A DNA stretch of 12,476 nucleotides from Aureobasidium sp. EXF-3400 (Eukaryota; Ascomycota; Dothideomycetes; Dothideales; Saccotheciaceae), in contig SWBL01000665.1 of assembly GCA_024195585.1 (NCBI GenBank), forward strand, positions 1 to 12,476, given 5' to 3'. The translations under genes were made by a program, and so were the position numbers. This document shows positions 1-8,466 of the stretch, piece by piece. The notes beneath the pieces are model-generated. The model was not told where the DNA came from and made no database searches. It worked only from the letters and a program-made list of their open reading frames with translations. Every line of letters begins with the position of its first letter. Position 1 is the first letter of the stretch.

Positions 1-535
1 AATAGTATAATAAGTCTTAATTAGGAGCTTTAATACGCTAGAAAGCACCTTATTAAGTAGAGTATAGAGCTTATTATTTCTAGTAATATAGAAGAGAATA
101 TTACTTAAGGTAATTAAGTTAATTAGACGCCTATTTAAATAAGCTTTATTAATATTAGTAACTATATAAGACGTTTAAGAGAGTACTACTTTTTCTAGGA
201 TCCTTAAAAGTATACTAATTACTTACTTCTAGCTATATCTTCTTATTAAGTATAATCTAATACTATTATAGTTAGTTATAAAGTAGTTATAAGAATAGTC
301 TCTATTTCTATAAAAGTAGTACTAGATCTTCTTCTTATAATTATAGTTATGCTTACTATAATAATAAGTTCTAGTATAAGACTAGAGCTCCTTAGAGTTA
401 CTATATATAGAAATAAATCTCTAAGAAGGTTATATTAGTATAGCTTTAGACTTATTAATAATATTACTTAAGATAGATAGCGTTAGTTACTATTACTTTA
501 AAGAAGGAAGTAATAGCTACTTAATATTAGAGGCG

Positions 536-572
536 CTAGCGTTAGACCTAAGGTTACTACCTCTAACGCTAG
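536..572. repeat. Short perfect inverted repeat, 11-bp arms
   Basis: CTAGCGTTAGA at 536-546 is the exact reverse complement of TCTAACGCTAG at 562-572, with a 15-nt spacer. It lies inside the RIP block and keeps CpG in both arms, which is notable in so AT-rich a stretch. It may be a piece of an element terminus or a chance hairpin. Confidence 0.6.
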
Positions 573-952
573 TACTATACGTATAATCTACTAAGCCTAA
601 ATCTTAAATAAATGCCCTCTCTTTTAAGGTACTAGAGGTAAATTTAAAGAGAGTACTCTATTTAGAGGCGTATAGTAGCTAACCTTAAGGAGTTTAAGAG
701 CTTAATTAGCTTTATAACTATATATTAGTAGGTAAGAATAGAATATAAGGGTTAGTTTTAGTAGTATATAGTATACTAACCTAAATATATAGTAAGAAGT
801 AGTTAAAAAGGTAGTATTAGTATAGTAGATAGATAGAGGTATTAACGCGTTACTTATAATACGTAAGAAATCGCGTTCTTAGCTAATTAGATATCTAAAT
901 CTTATCTCTAAGATAAGATCTAACTAAATAAGAGAAATAGTAAAACAAAAAT

Positions 953-1091
953 ATTAGTTCTATAGAGAATTAGACTCTAGTCTTTCTAATGTAGAGTAGG
1001 GTTATAGTTTAAGATGTCCCTAGAAAATACTCTAAACTATAACCCTACTACGTATATATAGAGTATGCTACTATTATACTATAGAACTAAT
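953..1091. repeat. Imperfect 59-nt-arm inverted repeat (hairpin or terminal repeat pair)
   Basis: The outer segment ATTAGTTCTATAG at 953-965 is the exact reverse complement of 1079-1091. The inner 17-nt segment at 995-1011 (AGTAGGGTTATAGTTTA) is the exact reverse complement of 1033-1049. The divergent stretch between the two matches is 29 nt on both sides (966-994 and 1050-1078), so the arms are colinear without net gaps. The central loop is 21 nt (1012-1032). This equal spacing argues for a once-perfect inverted repeat whose middle part was altered, as expected of a MITE-like or foldback element or of two element ends facing each other within a RIP-mutated region. Confidence 0.7.
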
Positions 1092-1235
1092 TAGTAATTA
1101 TATAGCTTAGCGTAATTATATAAGCTATCCCTATAGCTTAGTATAGACTTAAACTTAAGTCCTTACTTACGTAATTATATATATATATAGCTATCTAACT
1201 ATCGATATTACCTATACTAAGTAGTAGAATGTTAG

Positions 1236-1325
1236 AATATTCTACTTAAATCGACAATTCTATTCTATGCTAATTAAGTAGAATATTCTACTTAGAATTA
1301 GTGGAACATGCTAATATTCTACTTA
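1236..1325. repeat. Triplicated AATATTCTACTTA motif including a 20-bp palindrome
   Basis: The 13-mer AATATTCTACTTA occurs at 1236-1248, 1282-1294 and 1313-1325, all in the same orientation. The middle copy forms the right half of a perfect 20-bp palindrome at 1275-1294. The cluster sits where the RIP-type composition fades into normal sequence, so it may mark the terminus of the degraded element. Confidence 0.55.
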
Positions 1326-1340
1326 TTTTATGCTATTTAA

Positions 1341-2133
1341 CATCCGCTCTGCCTTATAAATAAGCTTTTAGGCTGTTAGGGTGACCCTATATAGATCTCG
1401 GAAACAGGTCTGCGATGTCCATAGGGCACTTAGCATTAGGGGAGGCCCGACGAAGAGAGCGCGTAGTGATCTTTTATGAGGCAGTCATATATACGTCAAT
1501 TCCGTACGACAGGAAAACACTGAGACCTCGATTCCTCGCCGCTGGACAAATATGACATGATAGACCTCATAGTATGTTTAAGCGTCGTCTCTCGCGGGAA
1601 ACAAGCATGGAATTCCAGTGCCATGACTCGGTCCTTCCTGTGTCTCATCGCTTTACCGTTCGGGAGTCTTGCAAGGGTTTCATTTGCCCATAGGTATGTA
1701 TCAACTGGCTCTGACGGAGATGGATGAGGTGGAGATTAGTTACAAGGGAAGCTAAGATCGACAACGCAGTTTGACCTGACAAGGAACGGAACCAGTAAGG
1801 CCCAGCACCTAAAGCAAACAGCATGAGAATCTCACGTCAAATGGAAATGATTTGCATCCAGCACTCTGTGTCACTCGTTGTGATCGTTTAGCTGTGACTC
1901 CTCCTAAAAACTCTTCTTCAAACTCTGGTTGACAGTCTTAGAGTGCTTCTTGAGCGCGATCGAGCAAAGCGCGATTGCATGGCATATCTAGCGATCTGAA
2001 TAGCATCGGCGAGAACAAGGTTGAATCACTTCTAAGCTGTTGGAAGGGCACTGTCGAACTGCATCTAAGGAATTGATCTTTACCTGCGGTATTGACTGTA
2101 CGAAACTTCATTACAACTAAGGATCACTCCACC
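1341..2133. other. Gene-free stretch between RIP block and FMO/ADC gene
   Basis: Base composition is ordinary here and there is no long open frame on either strand. The only coding-like item is a short frame from the ATG at 1623, whose first 23 codons read like a signal peptide (MTRSFLCLIALPFGSLARVS) and end at a good donor, AG|GTATGT at 1692-1699. No convincing second exon follows: using the acceptor at 1769 gives a stop after a few codons. The part nearest 2133 should carry the 3' untranslated region of the minus-strand gene. Confidence 0.5.
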
Positions 2134-4308
2134 TCATTCAACACGACGTGCCGCAGATACGTCAGGAACCCCATAGCCTTCAACGACTTTACCCGAAACA
2201 AACTCATAGACAGGAGTCTGTGCGAGCTTGGACACAATGTGGTGCAGCGTAGGCAAATCTTGCTGAGTCAAAGCGTCGAACTGGAAGTTCGGTTTCTTGC
2301 TCTTCCAAAGACCGGTGACCTTACTTGGCACCACCTTTGACTCCTCAGCGTGAGGGACGACGACAGCGTAGGCAGCATCTGCTTTGCCGCGCTCGCCCAC
2401 CGCAGGGCTATACTTGTAAGTCAAAATGCCATAGTCTGCCTCGCCACCGATAGTGCCTGCTTCGGCGGCAGGATCGGCTTCCTCCAGTTCATCGAGATTG
2501 AATTTGCCGAACATGGAGCCTTGCCAGCTGGTCCTCACACGGTAGGAGTCCTCGCGGCGACGGATGTCTACATCGCAGAAGACTTTGGGCATGCCCAGCT
2601 CATCACGACCACTGACAATGGGGTCGGTGAGAGACTCGAAGAGGAGAGGCATGTATGTACCATCTATGGTCTCCCCATTCTGCTTCGTGTATCGGACGCC
2701 GTGAATATACATACCGAAGTGACGGTAGCCAGATCCTCCGAGCCACTCCATCTTTCCCAGTGTCGTTTGAGAGAAGCTGGCGTATGCTATGGTGCCTGGT
2801 TCCTTGAATTGGAAAGATTCGGTAGGGAACAGATTCTGCAGGAAAGTGCGTGATGTTTTGAACTTGATGGATGCAGTGGTGAATGTAGAGTGTCGAGCGG
2901 GCTGTGGCTGGTTTGTATAGAGAGCTTGACGAGGACCCGGAGAAGGTCCGAAACTAATGGGCATCCTCCAGTAGATGTTTGGATTCTTGGCCCAGCACCA
3001 TCGATTGAAAAGACCAGTTGCACTGTCGAACTCATCGTGACCGAAATTGTAATTGACATATTCCATCACTAAGCATGTCAGTAATTTGCATCGCGTATGC
3101 CGCTAGTGAGACTTACTGTCGATCTTGCCATCCTCTTCGAGACACTTTCCTGCCTGACGAGTATACTCTTGGATACGGTGGGCCCGTTCGTAACGACAGG
3201 TCTCGTACAGCTTCAGACGCTCGGCGACTTCGTCTGCTCGAGTGCCTAGAGGTAGAACAACTGCCAGTGCTGCGGCGTCTTCGATGGCTTGACCACCACC
3301 CTGTCCTTGATGAGGGAGGAAGGGATGAGCAGCATCACCAAGAAGGGCCAACTTGTTGTTTACCCAAGTCGGTAGTGTTTCCATATCCAGTAGCTGCCAG
3401 ACTTTGAGTGAAGCAGGATCCGATTTGCTCAGCAAAGCTCGAGCCGATTCGTCAAAGTTGGCATAAACATCAAGCAGCGCCTTCTTACTTCCACCTGTGT
3501 TCCAGTCGTCGGCAGGTGCAGAGGTCTTCTCCGAAGGGTGTATGCAGACAAAGTTCAGCAGTTCGTTGTTTTTGCATGGGTATGCCACGATCTTGCTGTC
3601 TGGTCCGAGAAACATGACAAGCTCGCCATCCCTCTCGGCATATTTGCGTGTTAGGGGATCATCCAAAGCATCCTTCTTGTTGACGAGGAATCGAAAAGCA
3701 CTTTTGCCGGACGAAAAAGGTCGGACGTGACCCCCCTTGACCTTATTGCGAGCTGCAGAAAAGACACCGTCGGCGCCGATGATGACATCTCCCTCAACGC
3801 GCTGGCCATTATCCAGGATAGCGGTAGCACTGTCGGGGTCCAAATCTTTTACTGTACATGAGTAGCGTAGATCGACTGGTCTGCCAGGTCCATCGATAGT
3901 CTTTACAAGTCTCTGCAATTCAGCATGAAGATGAACTCGGTGAGCAAGTAGCCATTGATGTTGCCATTGTTTGTTAGACTCGGTGAGGTCGAGCGATCGG
4001 ATTTGCGAGCCGTCGGTGGCGTATTCAGTGTGCCGTAGCATAGGATTCGCTCCTATAGTCTCGGCAAAGAGCCCCAATCGACGAAGGACACCATTGCTGT
4101 TGGGTGCGAGATGGATGGCCGCGCCTGTTTCGTTGCTGCCATCCCACTGCTCAAGAACCACAACATCATGCCCGTTTTGACGCAGACCCAACGCTGCAGT
4201 GAGACCGCCGATACCACCGCCAATGATGACAATCTTGAGAGGCCCAGAAGAGGTCGCAGAGGGTGCTTCGATCCCTAATCCATTGGGACACTCAAGAGCT
4301 GTAGGCAT
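2134..4308 (-). CDS. FAD-dependent monooxygenase fused to acetoacetate-decarboxylase-like domain
   Basis: Two exons, 4308-3117 and 3068-2134, joined by a 48-nt intron at 3116-3069 (donor GTAAGT, branch-like TACTGAC, acceptor CTTAG). The split ATG codon gives GKID-MMEYVNYNFGHDE across the join and a 708-aa protein. The N-terminal part (about 24-390) is a group A flavin monooxygenase of the salicylate-hydroxylase type: dinucleotide motif GGGIGG at 30-35, DG motif (D180-G181), and FAD-ribityl motif with G324-D325 followed by AAHPFLPHQGQGGGQAIEDA. Such enzymes use NAD(P)H and O2 to hydroxylate aromatic substrates. The C-terminal part (about 440-705) resembles the acetoacetate decarboxylase superfamily: it carries FGPSPGPRQ near its start and GRDELGMPK with K559 where the Schiff-base lysine is expected. 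The second lysine of the clostridial Lys-Lys pair is Val here. Without splicing, each exon would look like a separate truncated gene. The substrate is unknown. Confidence 0.88.
3069..3116 (-). other. 48-nt intron joining FMO and decarboxylase-like parts
   Basis: On the minus strand the intron begins GTAAGTCTC directly after exon 1 (last base 3117) and ends CTTAG before exon 2 (first base 3068). An internal TACTGAC fits a branch point. Left unspliced, exon 1 reads SKSH and stops, and the decarboxylase-like frame would lack a natural ATG context. The join restores a continuous YNFGHDE segment of the kind that follows the catalytic core in fungal flavin monooxygenases of this type. Confidence 0.88.
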
Positions 4309-4770
4309 ATCGGGGATTATGAAGCGTGTGTTCTGTTGTTTCAGACTGGCGTGATGTTCTTGGTGACTGAGAAATTGTTTCTAAGCAATCAAGCCTGTGC
4401 GGACAAGAAGCGAGCGCACCCTGTATATAGGTTTACACCGTCTTGGTGCAACACAACACCCCGCCTCCAAATGAACCTCGAAGTGCTCGTTCGTTGTTCC
4501 AGCTTGTCTTCCCCGGTGCCGTGCGTTCGTGATGGTTACTGTTGGGACGCATTGTTCCCCACATGTTCAGGCCGGGACCGGATTGCGACCACATCGGCTG
4601 CGCGTTGCGCCCACATTCGCCCTGGGGCTTGGGAGGCTGCACGGGGACTCGACATGGGAATCGCGGAACACCGTTTTGTACGAGTGGAAGACTCAACTAA
4701 ACTCACAATTAGATATTCTACACCGCTGCACTCTTGTTGTCTTCGGGCACCTCCCAGACGCTCTACCAAC
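4309..4770. promoter_or_regulatory. Shared divergent upstream region of FMO/ADC and CocE genes
   Basis: This 462-bp region separates the start codons of two oppositely oriented genes. TATATAG at 4424-4430 (CTATATACAG on the minus strand, about 115 bp upstream of the minus-strand ATG) is a candidate TATA element for the monooxygenase. CGG-GA-CCG at 4573-4580 is an inverted CGG pair of the general kind bound by fungal Zn(II)2Cys6 regulators; this is only suggestive because the region is GC-rich. The CocE reading frame stays open upstream to 4336, but those 145 codons do not resemble the hydrolase N-terminus, so I treat them as non-coding. Confidence 0.4.
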
Positions 4771-6711
4771 ATGCCAAACGCTATTCGCCAAGACATCACG
4801 ACCATTGATGAAACCTCGTTCCCGTACGTGTTCGAGCAAAATGCAACCATCACGCTGAAAGATGCATCTGGTCTTGTGCGCTGCAATGTCTACAGGCCGA
4901 AAGACGGCGCTGGAAAATGGCCCGTCTTGATGACGTACGGCCCTTATGGCAAGGACATCCCGTATCAAGAGTAAGTCACTTGTCCATCGATGGCGGGAAA
5001 CATATTCATCTTGCATTTTTAGTTTCCATCCGCGGTCTTTCTCGGAGGTCAATCCAGAGCATAAATCTGCTCACTCAGCATGGGAAGTCCCTGACCCTGG
5101 ATACTGGACTTCTAAAGGCTATGTTGTCGTACGAGCAGATGAACGCGGTCTTGGACAGTCACCTGGAAAGCTTGATACGATGTCCCTTGGCACCACCGAA
5201 GCGTTCGTTGAAGTCGTTGAGTGGGCTGCCGAGCAGTCCTGGTCGACGGGTAAGGTGGGCCTCCTGGGCATTAGCTATTTCGGAGGCAGCCAATGGAGGG
5301 TAGCTGCCCGTCAGCCTAAGGGTCTTGCCTGCATCATTCCTTGGGAAGGCATGTCGGACTATTATCGTGATCGCTGCAGACACGGCGGTATCCTCTCGAG
5401 CAAATTCATCCGCTTCTGGTGGGATCGACAGGTTGTGAGCAATCAGTACGGCAAAGGCGGAAGGGCTGCTAGAAGATGGGGGCCCGATACTATCGAAGGC
5501 GATTTGAGTGAGGACGAATTACGTGCAAATCGTCAGGACCAGAACGAGGACAATGTCAACAACCACTTCCGCGATGATCCTTATTACGCTTCGAAAGAGT
5601 ATAACATGGCCGACATTCAAGTGCCACTTCTCAGTGTCGCAAATTGGGGCGGCATCCACCTTCATCTCCGCGGCAACGTTGAGGGTTGGGTCGGTGCGGG
5701 CTCAGGGCTGAAGTACCTGCGTTTCATCACCGGCCGCCACGACTTGCCTTTTTATTACAAGGAGGAAGTTGAGGTCCAGCGTAGCTTCCTCGATGCATTC
5801 CTGAAAGGTGAAGATCGCGCTGGATGGTCCGATGGTACGGCTCCAAAGGTGGATCTGGTCCTCCGAAAGGGTGACGTGGGCTTCAACAATCCTGAAGGCG
5901 AGAAGACTTTTCGCCGACGATTCGAGACTGAGTGGCCTCTCGCTCGTACCCAGTATACGTGCTACTACCTCACACCAGCATTGACCCTCACGACCTTGCA
6001 ACCAAAAGATTCTCCACCATCCAAGCTCGGGTACAAGGCACTAGGAGTTATGGATCAACCTCAAATGCTCCAATTCTCGACCTCAGGTTTCGAGCAAGAG
6101 ACTGAGATCACAGGCCATATCACCGCGCATCTTAACGTCTCGGTCTCTCCGGAGGGCGGAATAGTGCCAACTGACATTGACCTGTTCCTCACGTTGAGGC
6201 ATTTCTCCGCCGAGGGCAAAGAAATCTTTTACACCGGCACTGGAGGTGATAATGTTCCTCTCTGCAAAGGCTGGCTCAGAGTCTCCCTTCGAAAGGTCAA
6301 CAGCCAGCATGCTAGGCACAGATCGTATCTGCCATATAGGGATTACTTTTCTTCAGACGTTCTACCGGTCATCCCTCGGGAAATCTATCCTGTTGATGTC
6401 GAAGTGTGGCCTACGAATGTCATCTTGGAGAAGGGCGAAAGACTTGTTCTTGACGTTGCATCCGGCGACACACAAGGTGAGATGAATTTTCGACCTCTAG
6501 TGGCTTATTGCAGGGCTAACTTCAAACAGGTTGTGAAAACTTCCAGCATAACTCTCCCATAGATAGGCAAGTTGCCTCGCATGAGCGCCAAGTACCAGAA
6601 CTTGACTAATCGTGCAACAGATCACCGGAAAAGTTGAAGGGCCGAAACTTCATCCATTTTAGCGCTGAGCGTCTCAACTTCATCACTTTGCCTATTATCC
6701 CGCCTAAGTGA
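4771..6711 (+). CDS. CocE/NonD-family alpha/beta-hydrolase (X-Pro dipeptidyl-peptidase-like)
   Basis: Four exons: 4771-4970, 5023-6476, 6530-6566 and 6621-6711, coding for 593 aa. The start ATG has context CCAACATGCC. Intron 1 (4971-5022) is GTAAGT...TTTTTAG and gives PYQ-D-FHPRSF. Intron 2 (6477-6529) is GTGAGA...GGCTAAC...ACAG. Intron 3 (6567-6620) is a GC-AG intron (AG|GCAAGT...CTAAT...ACAG). The hydrolase core holds YGPYGKD (56-62, the likely oxyanion region), the nucleophile elbow GISYFGG with S151, and GRHD with H306 as the probable catalytic histidine. A jelly-roll PepX_C-type domain follows at about 340-590. Members hydrolyse esters or amides. Reading through intron 2 would stop at 6562 with a tail unlike the family; splicing yields GDTQG-CENFQHN and a C-terminus ending NFITLPIIPPK, as I remember for fungal members. 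No signal peptide is visible, so it is probably intracellular. The substrate is unknown. Confidence 0.92.
6567..6620 (+). other. GC-AG intron in the CocE-like gene
   Basis: The exon ends AG and the intron begins GCAAGT, the usual consensus of the rare GC-AG class. CTAAT lies at 6606-6610 as a branch-like site, and ACAG ends at 6620. Length is 54 nt, in line with the 53- and 52-nt introns of the same gene. Removing it turns PID-R (codon split AG|A) into RSPEKLKG and leads in frame to the expected hydrolase C-terminus. Confidence 0.78.
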
Positions 6712-7479
6712 AATGGTCGAAAGACGGATGAGATGACTGTTATTGAAATAGATTGAGTTATTCAGGCCATAAATATTCATCCCCTCGTGTCATACCAACA
6801 ATATCATGACTTCGTCCAAGCAGACCGCACGAAGCCACCTTTCAAACCGAAGATAGTGCCTGAAATGAAAACTTGGTGTTGTTTGCAAAATCAACAACCA
6901 TCCTTCGTAAGTGAACTGGGAGTTGGGAGACAGCTGCACGGGTTCAGAACCAATCGGGGACTCCAACATGCAACCCACTCAAGTTCGATACGGCGAGAGT
7001 ACCTTTGTCAAGGTTCCGTTGTCTGGTACGGGGAAGCGTTTGTGGGGAACATGGGGGATGACTCTGTGGGGAGATGCTAAAACCCACCCACCGGAGATTT
7101 AGAGTATGTAACTCGAGGGCGTCGAACCGATCCAGGTACTGATCATACGTCGGCATAGCCGGAATGTGGACTGGTGGTAGTCGTCGAGCCGCGACTGCAG
7201 GGTTTGCAATGATCCATCGAGCACATTAAACTTCCCTCCACATACGGGGGCATTGTTCGGAGTGCTTCACGATCAAGGGAACGATCGTTCCTCCACATTC
7301 GGAGCGAGTCTGTGTGCTCCCTGCTCTCGAGAACCCGACTAGAAATCTCCAGCTGCCTTAAGACCAGATGAACATCAGATATAAGGATCTCCCAGTACGT
7401 GATTCTTGAGCTTGTCATTACAGCCTCTCCCTGACTTGATATTCTCTCTCGAGTTTTACCTGCCTCTTGAAGTACAATA
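6712..7479. other. Intergenic region between CocE-like and secreted-protein genes
   Basis: I see no supported gene. A 97-codon frame starting at a GTG (6787) and a 140-codon minus-strand frame (7565-7143) show no recognisable protein character; the latter overlaps the antisense of a signal-peptide sequence. GATATAAGG at 7378-7386 lies about 100 bp upstream of the next start codon and is a reasonable TATA-box candidate for it. GTAAGT occurs at 6907, but I could not place it in a gene model. Confidence 0.5.
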
Positions 7480-8466
7480 ATGCTTAATATGCTATCACGC
7501 TTATTGGCCATGCCACTGCTCGCTGTGGCAGCAGTGGCTATGCCTACTGCACGCTCGACCGACACCTGCGATCGTCAGTGCATGACTGGGATTGTGTCCC
7601 AGCTATTGCTCTCTATGGAGTCGCACGATCCATACAGCCTACCTCTGGCTTCTACCTACAGAGCGACCGAAAACTCCCACCCGGCCGCCCTTGGCATGAT
7701 GACTGCCTGGCACACCATCACCAAGACAGGAACGCCCAGCTTGCTTGCCATCGACACCGCAAACCAGACCGCATATTTTGCACTGGATGTCAGCGAAGGT
7801 AACAATGCCGTCCAGACAATTCTGCGTGGGCGTATCGCAGTAGTCAGCGAGCAGATAACAGAGATCGAGCTGTTCATCAATCGCTATCGCGGCGATCATG
7901 GCTTTTCTTTCTCATCTGAGGAACTACCAGCCAATTATGCGCCTCTGATGAGCCCTCCCACGAACCGCACCAAAGCTAGCAGAGCACAATTGTGGCAAGT
8001 CAGCAATACCGTCTTTTCTGAGAAAACAACCTACAACATTACGGTGGGCGACAATTGCGTGTTCACCGAGATGGGCTGGAATATCGTCGATCCAGGCACT
8101 AATGGGAACGGCTCAATCACTCCCCTCTCTTGTATCTGGCCCGATGCTCACCCTTACGACAACAACGCCCGTGTAGCTCTAGTCATCGACGAGGAGCTAG
8201 GCTTCGTGGTACAAAGCGGTATGATTCCTGGCATGGTTGAACCCTATGGCAATATCTCTGCTTTCATTCCTAACGCATTATCCGTGGCGCAAGTAGCGCA
8301 AGACGATTGGGTGAAGCAGGCCAAGGGTCAGTTTCCGCTGCCAGCGCCGATGCCAGCTACAGGAGATACTCTTGAGGTGCTCCAATTTTACGATGGCAAA
8401 CTCCAGGCTATGCAGATCAACGTCTACCTAAGCGGTCCTAATCAGACATCTCCTTGGCTTTCCTAG
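7480..8466 (+). CDS. Secreted DUF8021-like protein
   Basis: This is a single uninterrupted frame of 328 aa. Residues 1-20 (MLNMLSRLLAMPLLAVAAVA) form a typical secretion signal with a hydrophobic core and small residues; cleavage probably falls between 18 and 26. The mature part has four cysteines (C30, C34, C193, C218), enough for two disulfides, and six N-x-S/T sequons (N95, N162, N186, N210, N258, N321). No transmembrane segment follows. An early CxxxC, then SHDPYSLPLA, TENSHPAALG and ITEIELFINR match my memory of the fungal DUF8021 family, extracellular proteins of unknown biochemical role that are often met near secondary-metabolism genes. The family name is from memory without a profile search. 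The start could also be the second ATG at 7489. Its position between a hydrolase and an APH-like gene suggests an accessory rather than core enzymatic role. Confidence 0.78.
   Translation: MLNMLSRLLAMPLLAVAAVAMPTARSTDTCDRQCMTGIVSQLLLSMESHDPYSLPLASTYRATENSHPAALGMMTAWHTITKTGTPSLLAIDTANQTAYFALDVSEGNNAVQTILRGRIAVVSEQITEIELFINRYRGDHGFSFSSEELPANYAPLMSPPTNRTKASRAQLWQVSNTVFSEKTTYNITVGDNCVFTEMGWNIVDPGTNGNGSITPLSCIWPDAHPYDNNARVALVIDEELGFVVQSGMIPGMVEPYGNISAFIPNALSVAQVAQDDWVKQAKGQFPLPAPMPATGDTLEVLQFYDGKLQAMQINVYLSGPNQTSPWLS

Larger units (their letters stand above)
1..1340. repeat. RIP-degraded AT-rich block, probable transposable-element relic
   Basis: The block is dominated by TpA steps and has no open frame of useful length on either strand. 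Reading line by line, I find only two CA and two TG dinucleotides in the first 950 nt, while CG dinucleotides persist at many sites (for example near 36, 128, 171, 480, 535, 541 and 567). Loss of CpA/TpG with gain of TpA is the classical signature of repeat-induced point mutation, which attacks duplicated DNA in ascomycetes. TG and CA become more frequent after about 980, and the composition is normal by 1340-1400, so the right edge is gradual. The original element type cannot be read; I could not recognise any reverse transcriptase, integrase or transposase motif. The block runs off the left edge of the window. Confidence 0.88.

Noticed and set aside
1..1340. CRISPR array or tandem-repeat locus in the AT-rich block
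   Set aside because: No regularly spaced repeats; repeated words reflect the two-letter-like composition after RIP, and the organism is a fungus.
2350..2853. 167-codon plus-strand frame opposite the decarboxylase-like exon
   Set aside because: It is an antisense shadow of a well-supported coding exon with no recognisable domain.
2134..4308. Two separate adjacent genes (monooxygenase and decarboxylase-like protein)
   Set aside because: The second frame lacks a proper start context or promoter space, whereas a canonical 48-nt intron restores one continuous reading frame with the expected sequence at the join.
4336..4770. N-terminal extension of the CocE-like protein by 145 codons
   Set aside because: The frame is open, but the residues are rich in Cys, Arg and Pro without family resemblance. 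The ATG at 4771 has good context and gives the expected hydrolase N-terminus; the region is also the only promoter space for two divergent genes.
6787..7080. 97-codon plus-strand frame, considered as a possible precursor-peptide gene
   Set aside because: It begins at GTG, has no signal peptide, no repeats and no dibasic-flanked cores; a precursor role is not supported.
7143..7565. 140-codon minus-strand frame upstream of the secreted-protein gene
   Set aside because: Low-complexity, Ser/Arg-rich translation with no family character; its start lies antisense to the signal peptide of the adjacent gene.
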